From Thysanoteuthis rhombus (lineage: Eukaryota; Mollusca; Cephalopoda; Oegopsida; Thysanoteuthidae): 64,000 nt of DNA. The stretch spans positions 50,153,781 through 50,217,780 of the forward strand of contig OY735202.1 of the NCBI GenBank assembly GCA_963457665.1. Direction: 5' to 3'. Position 1 is the first letter of the stretch. Every line of letters starts with the position of its first letter. Below, in pieces: positions 10,906-22,500 of this stretch. The notes under the pieces were generated by a model that was not told where the DNA came from, made no database searches, and worked only from the letters and a program-made list of their open reading frames with translations. Position numbers and translations under genes: made by a program.

Positions 10906-11673
10906 TTCAAATTATTGATCAAATCTAATTCAGCAGTATTTATTTATAGAGACTGTTTGTGGAGAAAATTGTTCTATTGTTTGTTCTCACTGTGATAAAG
11001 CGTGTTGGTTTTTTTTTACATTTTATAAAAATCCTTATGGTTTTTAAAAAATGGTAACAATTTCCAATTTTCTTTGAGATATGTTTTCTGTACACCATTT
11101 GTGGTATTTTGCTTATTTATATAACAATGACTTCAATACACGCAGTGATATATTTTTAAGAAAGATTTTGAATCTGCCAAACCTGGAAATTTAGCTCAGT
11201 AAAAAATTTCTTTAGAATTTTTAATGCAAAAAAAAAATTCTTCCAATCTAATCTCTATCTTCCTGTTTTAAGAAATATGACACCTAAGCTAAAAATTACT
11301 TGGAATTTAATTTGAACTTAAAATCCTAATTCTGTTGGAAGAAAAAAAACCCAATTTGTTTGTACTTTTTGTGGGCACCTTTATACCTGGTCTCTGGTTT
11401 CAGTCTGGGAGAAACAGGTAGCATTTTTCCCATTAACTAGCCCTTGACCTGTTACTTCATTGATGGTTATCGTAAGAGTACAACAACATGCCTGGCTGAT
11501 GACTGCTACTGATGCTATAACTGTGATAGACATGTCTCCTGTTATATGATAACAGGATATGCATTTCTCATAGGAACAAAAATTACAAACTTACATTCTC
11601 AACTCTGATAATGATGATTAACCTCTTATTCTATTTTAAAACTTTGATTTCCTTTTCAATTTCATAAAAAAAC

Positions 11674-12120
11674 TGATTGGCCACTCAATCAAAACCGCCG
11701 TGTCTTTTTGAAAGATGCAGTGTCGAGGGTGATCAGTCATGAAAGGGGGTGATCGATGATTAAGTTACTTCTCTTGCCTTTTGTTGGGCAGCGATCACTA
11801 AAAAATGCCCAAATTTTCAAAAAATAAGCATGAACGCTACCAGACACATACTTGGGGACCAATTTAACTTGAACTTGCTTTGCACATTGAACCTCCCTCC
11901 CAGTAAAAACTTATTTGAAGAAGATTTTCTAAAAACAAAAAATGATTTTTTTCTTGACTTAATGAGGAATAAATGTTATAATGTTCAATCCTCTAGCTTT
12001 AGGTATGGCCTGTGTATATGATATATATATACATATATACATACATAGCCAACCAGCCAGACCAGCTAAAAAACTGAAAAAAACTATGGTGACAGTTTTG
12101 GTTGACGGTTTCTAACAAAT
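11674..12120 (+). repeat. Family A copy, near full length
   Basis: It runs from TTGGCCACTCAATC to GTGACAGTTTTGGTTGACGG and TTTCTAA. It includes CTTGCCTTTTGTTGGGCAGC and CTCTAGC. A short TA microsatellite interrupts it at about 12,020. Confidence 0.88.
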
Positions 12121-12125
12121 AATTG

Positions 12126-12151
12126 GAGGTCATTCAAGGTCACAAAAGGTC
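12126..12151 (+). other. Three AGGTCA half-sites in DR4 spacing
   Basis: AGGTCA occurs at 12126, 12136 and 12146, each separated by exactly four bases. DR4 is the spacing classically recognised by thyroid/LXR-type nuclear receptors. No function is shown, and the motif may be part of a decayed repeat. Confidence 0.5.
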
Positions 12152-12708
12152 ATTCTCTGACAAATCTTTGGTTGTATATATTGGAAAAATTTTTATACCA
12201 GAATTTTCGTCAACCATTCTTCTCACAAATGGCACAAACATTACTTACAATAAAATCAATTTTAGCCTTCATCGTTCTTTCCTCATATTCATGTATGATC
12301 ATGTACAATGTAAGTAGTAGTAGTTCAAGTAGTATTACTAGTAGTAGCAGTAAGGCAGTCCTCGTCAAATTCTATGAGCAACATCCCTTACCTTTTTCAA
12401 AGAGCCAAAGTTATTGTCAGCTTCTATCACCCAATTCCTTCTCCAAATCTACCAGATGAATAAATCTGGCAAATTTTTTTTTCTGACATTGAAACTAATT
12501 TACTGTTGGCCCTCTTATTCTGCTTGTTTCTATTTCACAGATTTGATTTTTCTGATTTTGTCATCGATAGTTGAATGTTTTTCAAAATTTCTGTAGGCTG
12601 CTGAAGAAAACATTGATGAATGAAAATACAATACAGTTTCATTACTACACTACATTGAATCTATACTTCATCTTTTTCAAAAGATATACTTAAAAGTGCA
12701 AGTACAGG

Positions 12709-12709
12709 T

Positions 12710-12779
<70 letters not shown>
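12709..12779. repeat. (CT)n microsatellite
   Basis: An uninterrupted CT run of about 66 bp. Confidence 0.97.
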
Positions 12780-12899
12780 ATATTTTCTGTTTTGTTTTCT
12801 ACAACACTATTTATCTTGATTTAGTGGTTTTCTTTTTGTTTTTCCCCACTTTGTTAGTTTGAAGGGGGGCTGTTATATTACCTATGTAGCTCTTATGCT

Positions 12900-13445
12900 T
12901 GACTGGACCATTCATTTCCATTTATAGTGCGACTTTTTGCCATAATTTTTCAAAATCAACCAATATCTCTTAGAACATAATTAGAAATGACAAATCTGCT
13001 CCCCAATCTCATAAAAAATTACCAATTTTGACCCATATTGGATGTAAACATTCCATTTCTTGGTGCATTTTATTGATTTCCTGGCCATAATTCTTTGCTG
13101 TGATGGTTTTGCCAAAATTCATGATGTTGTAGTCGGTGATTCCTCTTGCAGACCACCAAACAGTTACCATACTCTTCTTTTGAGGCAGGTTTGATTTGGG
13201 TAAGTGTTTTGGTGCTTCACCTGTGTCTAACCACTGCAGGGAATGCCATCAATTGTTGTACAGAATCCATTTTCTGTCACATGTCATAATATAAATTGTT
13301 TTTGTTGGGCAAAAAAAGCAGAGAGTAGACTTCATGATGGCAATTTTTTTTATTTTCATTCAGTTTCTGCTGCTTTATGTCCCATTTTGAACTCATGTGA
13401 CAAAATTGCTTGAATTAGCTTTTCTTCCATCTTCGATTTGACAGC
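12900..13445 (-). pseudogene. Mariner transposase relic (irritans/SETMAR-like)
   Basis: On the - strand, near 13,435-13,370, the sequence reads EEKLIQAILSHEFKMGHKAAE, matching the N-terminal helix of mariner transposases. Further on, across frameshifts and stops, it reads ENGFCTTIDG (family: DEKWILYDN), KHQNTYPNQ and a WWS-ARGI-like block, then EINKMHQEM (family: EIDEMHxxL). The region between the helix and the catalytic block is deleted, and the C-terminal half is barely readable. Mariner enzymes cut and paste DNA at TA with a DD34D triad; none of the triad survives clearly. This is an inactive fossil. Confidence 0.75.
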
Positions 13446-13619
13446 CTCAAATAAACCAGAATAGATAGAGAAAAGAAAAAGTTCAACTTAGATTAATAGA
13501 GCAAAATCCATGCTTTGAAATGTTATATTCCATAGTTAAAAAGTAGCTTATTTCAAAATAAACATCAAAGGTTAAAATATCAAAAACATCAATTACATTT
13601 GCACTAACCACCAACCTAA

Positions 13620-13690
13620 AATATATATATATATATACATACATATATATATATATATATATATGTATGTATATGTACATATATGTATAA
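13620..13690. repeat. TA/TACA microsatellite
   Basis: Interrupted TATA and CATA runs between the mariner and Penelope-like relics. Confidence 0.95.
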
Positions 13691-14745
13691 AATGCATACT
13701 AGATATTCTAGAAGACACAATAAATGAAGAGGAAATAGGACTGTACTGAGACAACAGACTTATCATACTGAGAAATATAAATAACCAACAAACAGATAGA
13801 AAAAGAAAAGAAATAATAAAAAAGTTCAAAGACACAGGATTCAAAATAGAAATAGCAACACACTCTAAACAGCAAACTTCATTGCCTTGGTAGGAGATCT
13901 AGAAAAGGGCATATACAAACTATGAAGAAAAGATGATGATTCACCAATATACATGTACACTTCATCCTATCAACCGCAGTCCATAATAAAACAATATAAC
14001 AAATTAGCTAAAGACCAACAGATGATTTGGCAAATGAAGAAATATTCAATAATGAAAGATGATAACATGATGGAGCATTAGAAAATAGTGGTATAAAAAC
14101 AAAACTAACCCATGCTCAAAAAACAATGAAATAAATAGAAGAAAGAGAAACATCAATGGTTTAATCCACCATTCAACAAAAACACAAAAACCAGAATAGG
14201 AAAAGCATTTCTTGATCATATAGACAAACATTTCCACCAAACATACAAGCTACACAAAATCTTCAATAAAACAATACTAAAAATCAATTACAACTGAATA
14301 AGCAACATGGAAAAAATTATGAAAAACTCAAAAATTACCTTATAAACAGGGGTAAAAACAGCCAGCAGCAATAATGCAACAGCAAGATCAAAAAACGAAT
14401 GTCCACTACAATTAAACGGTAAGAAAGAAAACACAATATATATGGCAGCTGTCAAAAACAATAAAGATCCAAACAAAAAAAATATATATGTATGAGCAGC
14501 TGAGGCCACATAGAAGGAAAGATTTGCAAACTATAAATAATCATTTATTGACAAAAATTTTAAGAGATATAACTGAAGAAAAAAAACAGGTAAGAACATC
14601 CGCATCATATAGAAAATAATAAAAGCTGCACCATACAACAGACCAGCTCTTAAATAAAAGGAATGAGTAATATCAAAGTGCAGACATCAAACTAAGTGCA
14701 TGCTAAAAAACATGAGAATAAACAGAATAACAGCAACAACTTCAA
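13690..14745 (+). pseudogene. Penelope-like retroelement relic (RT C-term and GIY-YIG)
   Basis: Reading the + strand across stops and frameshifts gives, in order, NEEEIGLY and KEIIKKFKDTGFKIEI (palm/thumb), then SPIYMYTSSYQPQSIIKQ. Next come WFNPPFNKNTKTRIGKAFLD and HFHQTYKLHKIFNKTILKIN. A GIY-YIG-like stretch (ENTIYMAAVKNN, IYV, EATWKERFANYK) and ISKCRHQTKCMLKN follow. This order is that of metazoan elements encoding a reverse transcriptase plus a GIY-YIG nuclease of the Penelope type. The composition is very A-rich with many stops, so it is an old 3' fragment. The 5' RT fingers are missing. Confidence 0.75.
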
Positions 14746-15059
14746 TGACTAACACTCAAATACAAAACACAACAAAACATAAGACACCACATATGGAAAC
14801 AACAATACACACTAAACAAACAAATAAAATTGTACTTATACATATCAATTATACACATGCATACAAAGCAAACAAATGAAATACAATCCACATATGGAGA
14901 CACAACACCTCAAGAAATCAATGTGATATCAAAACCATATTTCAAAATAAAATAACACCAACCAAAAGTTAACAACCATCTAACAAATCACAACGTATGA
15001 AAATTGATCCAACATATATAAAAAAAAAAGTAATCGTTGACAATGTAAGAATATATATA

Positions 15060-15120
15060 AACACACATCTTCCAAACCATCAAACCAAACCATCAAACCA
15101 AACCATCAAAATTAAAATTA
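15060..15120 (+). repeat. Short tandem repeat, AACCATCAAACCA unit
   Basis: CCATCAAACCAAA repeats about three to four times directly. Confidence 0.8.
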
Positions 15121-15979
15121 GATGATACAACTGAATAAAATTACCCATAAGATATAACAATATAGTATTAAATGATTGTGCTATACCCGAACCATGATAT
15201 ATATACACATATATATATATATATATATATATGAAAAATATAGTATATCTATGAAGAATTTAACAACCAATAAGAGACTAACAACAATACTATAACAATG
15301 CATGCAAGTTCTACTCAAATATTTGAGGAATTCAATCAGTATTTATCATAACACTTGATTTTTCACCATCTATCATGTAAATTCCTTGTGTATGTATACA
15401 ATAATGTCACAAAAAGTTCTGCTCACAAAGGGTATCAGCAAAAGTTTGAACTACATTCACTCTGCACATGCCATTTAGATTCCTCAAAATTTTGAGTAGC
15501 ACTGTTGATAGATAGATAAATAGATGGACATAAATGTATCTCTATATCTGTCAATCAATAGATTGATAGATAAATCGATATTGTCAACTTCTTGTATGAT
15601 GGTATAATGATCCAAAAGATATTGCCTCGTAACATATTGAGTTAATTTTGGTAAACATCTATTTTTGTATTGTTTATCTAAGAAAAGAATGTGCTTCTCT
15701 CAGAGTGAGTAAGCATGTCATTTGCTGTATCTGGGTTGGTATGTCCCTTGTTCACAGCCAGTTAGCGAATTCAGTCTTATATAGGCCATGACAAATTGCT
15801 CATTCTTATACAGTTTTAGCAACAAGGTTTCTGAATTTGTCTTTGATACGAAAGAAGTGGCTTTCTTCCAGCTATGAGCTGAATATTTAATATCATGGAC
15901 TTTCTAAAGCTCCAATTACATTCAAGGACACCAGGGATCATTTCTTATCATTTTAAATCAAGCTTTCAATTTTTTACCA

Positions 15980-16830
15980 TCATTTAGCATAGAGGTATAT
16001 CTCTTCATTGCAAAAGTCATATGCAATATGAAGTTGATAACTAAGTGATCATTTGTGGTCATTTCTAGACAATTTTCAGAGTTGTGGGCCAAAGCTTTGT
16101 ACTAAAGGTGCTGAAATTTGGCAAATGGATGCATATCATTTCTGGTCATCCCTCCTCAATTTTCTAAATTCTTTACAATAATTTTGCTACTATGTGTATA
16201 TCTTCTCATGGAGAAGATTGCAATGAATGAGATGTTGACTTCTGAGGTTATTCAAGGTCATCAGAGGTCATTTCCAGCAACAATTTAGAATTTATGAGAC
16301 TGAAATTAGGCATAATGCACAGTTTTCCACGGTCATTTGCAATGCAGATTTGAGGTCATTGGAGATCCTTCGTAGTCATTTCTAACCAATTTTCTGAGTT
16401 ATAGGCAACAATTTTGTTCCAATTGAAATTGAGTATATTGGAACATATTTTAATATCAGAAATACCAGACTAAGCGAGGTTGACTTTTGCGGTTATTCAG
16501 AGTCAGCAGCGGTCAATTCTACTTAATTCTCTAAATTTTTCATAATGATTTTGCATCTATATAGTTAAAATTTGGCATAGAGTTAGATTCTATTACAGCC
16601 AAAGTATTTAGAAATGTGATTTCGATATTGGGATCATTTGAGGTCACCTTATGTAATTTCTGGTCATTCCAAGTGAATTTTCCAAGTTGTTGGACACAAT
16701 ATTACACATGTGAGATTGATGCAGGAGATCATTAGAGATCACCTGGGGTCATTTCTGAGAATTGCAAGCCGTCACAAGGACAATCTCATAAGATCTCATA
16801 AGATCACTGGTCTCTACCTGAGTTCTCCAT
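15980..16830. repeat. Degenerate tandem array with AGGTCA motifs
   Basis: Units of about 200-245 bp recur. Their starts (GAAGTTGAT, GATGTTGAC, GAGGTTGAC, GATTTCGAT) lie near 16,030, 16,231, 16,476 and 16,618. Each continues with direct repeats of GGTCATT-like words and an AATTTTCT-AGTT-T block. A perfect DR4 pair (AGGTCA-tcag-AGGTCA) lies at 16,255-16,270. Confidence 0.6.
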
Positions 16831-17299
16831 GCTTTCACCATAGACAGCCCTATATTTGTTGTTCTAGGATTGGATCCCGGCAAACAATGGGAGAAACACT
16901 TATGTAGTATATCAAGATCCATCAAACAAAGCGATGACATCATTTGTTCTTTTTTGTTGATCAGAATATTTCTTCAATTAAAGCTATTTTTTTATGTGTA
17001 CATAGCATAAATAATTGTTTTTTTCATTGGTTAAGTTGTGTTAAGAGAAAAATACCAAAGAACGTATTTTTTCCTTTTTTTTGATTTCAAGGTATTTTTC
17101 TCCTGGGCTATGTGGGGTATCCCTGCTAGTTGAAAATAAAAGTTGTAATAACTTACTTATGCACACATGAGAGTATGCATAGATGCTGATCAATGAGTTT
17201 GAGTAATTCATAAATTTTGCATGTTATTAGTGCCAGTTTTTAAAATCTAACATCCGTGAGTGCTAAATTTAATGCATTTCATTGATACTGGATCAATTT

Positions 17300-18345
17300 T
17301 TGATTTGATTGTTGAGCATGATTCTTTCATGTGCACATTTCATGATTCTCAGTTTGCAGGTTTGTCTCTTGGTCAGGTTCTAGGTTTCAGCTCCATAGAT
17401 GACTATCCAGAGGATACATTGGTTGTATACCCTCCTTTTTAGGACAAGTGGTACTTTCTTGTTCTTGAAGGTTTACCCAGAGTGATTCTTTGCTTGATTT
17501 CCTCTTCTTTTGGAGATTTCATGGAGATTCAATGTCCTAGGTAAATGCAGTGGTCTACTTTCTCCAGTTCTGCATCTTCAATGTAGATCGACATGATTGT
17601 TGCACATGACCTTTGTTTCACTTAAGTTCATGCGAAGGCCAACTTTGTTGCTTTCTTCATTTAGTTCAACACGCATTAGTTGGAAGTTGTGGAGGTTCTC
17701 TACAAAAAGGGACGATGTCGTATGTAAACCTGAGGTTGCTCAGGTATTCGTTTTCTAAGACTAGGTTTCGGAAGATCATCTCAAGGTAGGCTGTAAAGAT
17801 TTTGGGTGAGCTGGTATCACCTTGTCTTACCCCTTTTCAGAGCTGAAAGGGCTCTGTGGAGCTGCTGTGGTTGTATATATGTTGCAGCAATCTGATATAT
17901 ATAGAGACTACACCTTGTAATGTGATAGCCACAATGATCGTGGAAATTTCCAACAGATCAAAGGCATTCTTGAAGACAATAAATGCTACAGCAAGTGGCA
18001 TTTTTTTTTCTTGCTGCTTTTTTTTTATCAAATGGAGATGGTCTATAGTCAAGTAGCTTCTTCTAAAGCCAGCTTTCTCCTGTGGTGGGTTTTTCATCTG
18101 GCATTTTTGTGATTTGGTTGGTGATGATTTTTGTGAAAAGTTTGTAGATGCAGTTCAGTAAACATAGGTCTGCAGTTGTTGAGTTTTTTCAGGTTTCTTT
18201 TTTTACATAAAAGCATTATGAATGCAATGTCCCCGCGACTTTACTTTGTTTTAGGCATAAGTTGGATAGAATAGCTAATTTCTTGGTGATAACCTTACCT
18301 GATTTTTTGAGTTGGTTGATGGTGATATTATCTGGTCCTAGTTTT
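17300..18345 (-). pseudogene. RTE-like LINE fragment, RT region
   Basis: The - strand encodes QEKAGFRRSYLTIDHLH and MPLAVAFIVFKNAFDLLE, the RT palm block. The catalytic Asp is replaced by Val in AFIVFK. The bases align in order with 53.09-54.20 kb. The copy has frameshifts and stops and lacks the 3' tail. Such LINEs reverse-transcribe their RNA at a nicked target; this copy cannot. Confidence 0.85.
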
Positions 18346-18615
18346 AGTTTTGTTCAGATACAAACTAGCAACATTTACCTTAGCAGGCAAATTGGATGAG
18401 GCCTCAAATTATTCAACCATCAATCCAGTGATCTACTCTGCACTGCTTATAATTGATTACTGGCATTCCAAAGGAAATCATAAATCATCACATATATGCT
18501 TCTTTTTATGTCATAGATTAAGCTGTGCTGGTAGTAAAAATCTTGGTAAGTTATCTTGATGAAAATGTTGCAATGTGGTTTGTACTATAAATTCATGATT
18601 TTTTCAATTAAATAC

Positions 18616-18905
18616 AGGTCTGGTTGGTTAATAAATAGAAATCATCATGTAATAAATATCTTCAAGCAGGATGCTTTGTTGGGTATAATCTATTCAAAAA
18701 TTAGAAAAAATGGGTGATTGATAAATAAGTAAATAGAGTAAGCCTTTTGTTTGGCTGTGATGTCCAAATTTAGAAAAAAAAAACAAGCATGAATGCTGCC
18801 ATGAATAAACTAAAGGAACAATAAATCATAAACTCACATTGTAAATTGGAGGTCCACTAAAAACTTATTTTCAAGCTGAACTTTCAAAAAGAAAGAAAGA
18901 AATAT
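18616..18905 (+). repeat. Family A copy, 3' truncated
   Basis: It starts TACAGGTCTGGTTGG and runs through AACAAGCATGAATGCTGCC and ATAAACTCACATTGTAAATTG to CACTAAAAACTTATTT. Everything beyond the central G/C block is absent. Confidence 0.8.
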
Positions 18906-19974
18906 ATCCCCTGCTCATTGAGAGGAGTTTGTACACAAAATTTTTAATTTTTTACTATGAACGGTCAGGGATATGTGAAGTCTTGATACATAGATACATA
19001 CTAACATGTCAGAACACATAAATAACCTAAACCCAGCAGCAGTGTTTAACCAGTCTTCTATAGCTAGCACTGATTAATTACCTTTAGCAACTGTATATAA
19101 GCATTTCAATGTGTATATTTGCATATTTGTGTGTGTCTGCCTTAGAATGCACTTATTAGCATCTATATATGTTGAAATACATAAACTTGTGACAATGCAT
19201 GCTTATGTGTATAAGTGCACACTATACATATTTGTATTTGTACTGTGCTTCCTCTATGTGTATGTGAGTATGTGTGTGTGCTAATGCATGCACGTGCGTG
19301 AGTATGTGCATTTATAGAGGCTTAAGAGAAAAACAGGAAAGAGAGAGAGAAAATGAAAAGCAATGTTTATTTGATCTTCTGTCTATTTGAAAAGCTCCAG
19401 TTTCAGGGAGTGTTCAAAGCGTTGTTCATCACATTCATAAAAGTCAGAATCAATTTATATAAACCAGAATCAAAGTAGTGTCAGTCTTGATCCTGTTTCT
19501 TGATCCTTTGTTTACTTGTGATCTAGAAAAGCACGTGAAAATTTCAACTGACCCATCAATATCACCTGAAAGAATACAAACCATTTTCATTGAATCTCTC
19601 TTCTGCACATCAAAGGCAGGAAAATAACTCTCTGTTTGCAAACCAGATCCCTTGATTGCTATTGATTATGGTTTAGAGAACATTCAACCAGAAATAAATA
19701 TCCCCAATCCTTTTTGTATATAGGATGGTGCTAAGTTGTTTGAAGATCCATTTTGCATTCAGCTTTTTTTTTTCTGGCTGCTTAATTGTCTGATTGGTTA
19801 TCCTTGAAAGATGTGAAGAATTATATTATGAAAATGAGTTATTGTTGTATAATGATTTTTAATCACATGAGGAAAAACTGTCAAATGAAATTATTCAACA
19901 AATTTACCCTACAAACCAACCTCACAATTTTGCAACTACTTTCTATATAATATAATACAATTTATAATTATACA

Positions 19975-20045
19975 TATATGTGTGTGTTTGCGTGTGTGTG
20001 TGTGTGTGTGTGTGTATGTCTCTCTGTGTGTATGTGTGTGTATTT
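19975..20045. repeat. (TG)n microsatellite
   Basis: TG runs are interrupted by TATGTCTCTC. The open frames here are His/Thr repeats only. Confidence 0.95.
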
Positions 20046-20290
20046 GCAACCCAAAAGTTAGGATAATCTGAACAAATTGCTCAATTTGTTCATTTGTCAA
20101 ATTACCCAGCATTTCATGCATCTCACCCGACATTTTGCACATCTCTTGAAGTCACTCCACCATGAAATGAAGAACATAATTTTCTAATGATTTTTCCTTT
20201 CTTTAAGAAAGCCATTTTTTGCCTTCTGTTCTCTGGTGGTTTTGGTTTGCAATCTACACACACAAATACACACATACACCTACACAAAAG

Positions 20291-20292
<2 letters not shown>

Positions 20293-20346
<54 letters not shown>
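20293..20346. repeat. (TA)n microsatellite
   Basis: An uninterrupted TA run of about 52 bp. Confidence 0.97.
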
Positions 20347-20347
<1 letters not shown>

Positions 20348-22178
20348 CTCTTTTGCAGAGGTAAATTGACATTTTAATCATAAACTAAACAGTTATTCCC
20401 CTCACTCTTTTCTGTCTGTAATCACAATTCTGTCTTCTCTTGTGTCTGATTTACGTATACTAGTTCATTTAACAGTAGTAAAAGAGAAAAATAGAAAGGG
20501 AAATGAAGAGCTTTCAGGCTCAACTATTAGAAATGATACTTGAGTTGATGTAAAATTCATCAGTAGCAACTGGCAAAACCAGCAAAATATTAAGGAATCT
20601 TAGAAGTATTTGAAGTTCACTTGAATCGTCATTGGAAGTGCATAAATATTCTCTCAGAAATATTTGTGAAATAGTGATAATTTTACTTTATTTTGTTTGA
20701 AATCACGGCTCAATAAGAAATCAAATTCAACACTGTTTACTCTTCATGTCTAATCTGAGTTAATAGTAATAATGCAATATATGCATTCATGTGACAGGAA
20801 TGATTTGCAAAGTTTCCAAATCAGATTTTGAGCTCAAGGACAAAGAATGCTCTAGAACAGTAAATCTGAAACTGAGGTTCATTAAATAATGCTTGGGGTC
20901 AACTGCAGTATTCCCTCTGAACCTAACTTTGCAAATCTTGCGGCAGAGAAACATGATCGGTCACATAGCAATGGAAAAATATTATTATTGTACAGAGACG
21001 TATGCCGTTTATCAGAGTAATCCATTTTGAATAAATATGATTTTCAGAAGTCAAAAATTGCTTTTTATTATAGTTCATTGATTAGTTGGAAAAGCTAAAA
21101 GAAGGTGTCTGCCAGATTATTCCCTTTATAGAAAGGGTCTTTGAGTTTTCAAAGTTTCAAAAACACTGTTCCAGAAAACCTCAGAACTTGTAAACTGATG
21201 GAACTTTTGAAGTAAACTGTGGCACAAACAAAATATGAAATTACAGAAAAATCAGAGGTGAATCAGTTAACTTGTTTGAATTGCATATTGAAACAGAAAA
21301 GACTGTAGGTAAGGAAATCTATTGCCGCAAGACAATGCTTGTCATGTTGCTAATGTGATGCAGCAAATGATCATGGAGCTGGGATGGGAAGTTGTTACAC
21401 GTGGAGTATTCTAAAGACCTATCATCTTCAAAATATCACTAGTTTCGCTCTCATGCTTACAGTCTTTGTCTGGTCAGTGGCTCTAACCTTTTCAAAATAT
21501 TGAAACGTCTGTCAAAAAATTCAACAGATCAAAATCAGAATCATTCTTTTTATAATGATGTGAGGTTATATATAGCCACGGAAAATACTTTGTTGACTGA
21601 ATAATAATGCCATGAATATCATTCATAAATAATGAATAAAAAATTTTGTCAGAAAATGATGTAAAATTTTGTATCAACCAAGTAAACAGACAGCTAATGT
21701 TTGCTAAATGTTTTCCAGAGGTCTTTCAGGGTAAAAATATTTTAAATTCTTCATAGCATTCAATCTACTGGTGTTTCAGTGATTTAGTGAACTATTTAAA
21801 ATATTACAGAGAAAATGTTGGAGATCTGGGAATTAAACCAGAAAGAAGAAGGCAGATGAATGAGAACATCGGGCAGTCCATGTTGGGCAGGGGTGAGATG
21901 GTGGAAAAAAAAGAGATTGGAGAAAGCTAAGGTAGAGAGAGTGAGTAAGCTAAGAAGAAAGAATTTAAACCTGATTAACTATTTCAGTAGACTTCCTGAA
22001 AGTTTGCAATGTTGCCAAAAAGACTTTGGGCTCAGAGTTAAATATAGAAACATGTTGAAAGTGACTCATAATATCAAATACACTATGCAAACAAGAATTC
22101 CACACAGTAAATATTTAATTGGGAAAAATTTTTAAGTATCCTAACATTTATTGATGTTATTCAAAGTTACAACTTGAA

Positions 22179-22500
22179 GCTCTCTCTCTCTCTCTCTCTC
22201 TCCCTCTCTCATTCTCTCTCTCTCCCCCCCTCTCTCTCTCTCTCTCCCTCCTTTTCCTTCTTTTTCTTTCTCAATGTATGTAGATGGTTAGTATGTTTTG
22301 TATTCACGCTTCATCTCACTTTCTCTCAATATGAGTATTGTTTTCTCTTTCTTTCCCCTCTCTTTATTCATTCTCCCTCTTTCTGTATTCTTCTTCCTTA
22401 TCCTCCCACATCAGATCTTCTCTCTTCTCTTGCTGTCTCTTGCTCTGTCTTTCTCTTTCTTTCCTCTCACCTTGTTACTTTCTGTCTATTACTCTTTCAC
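22179..22500. repeat. Pyrimidine-rich (CT)n-derived tract
   Basis: CT microsatellite at 22,180-22,250 grades into a 250-bp strand-asymmetric C/T stretch. Overlapping Ser/Leu/Phe-rich open frames are by-products of composition. Confidence 0.85.
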
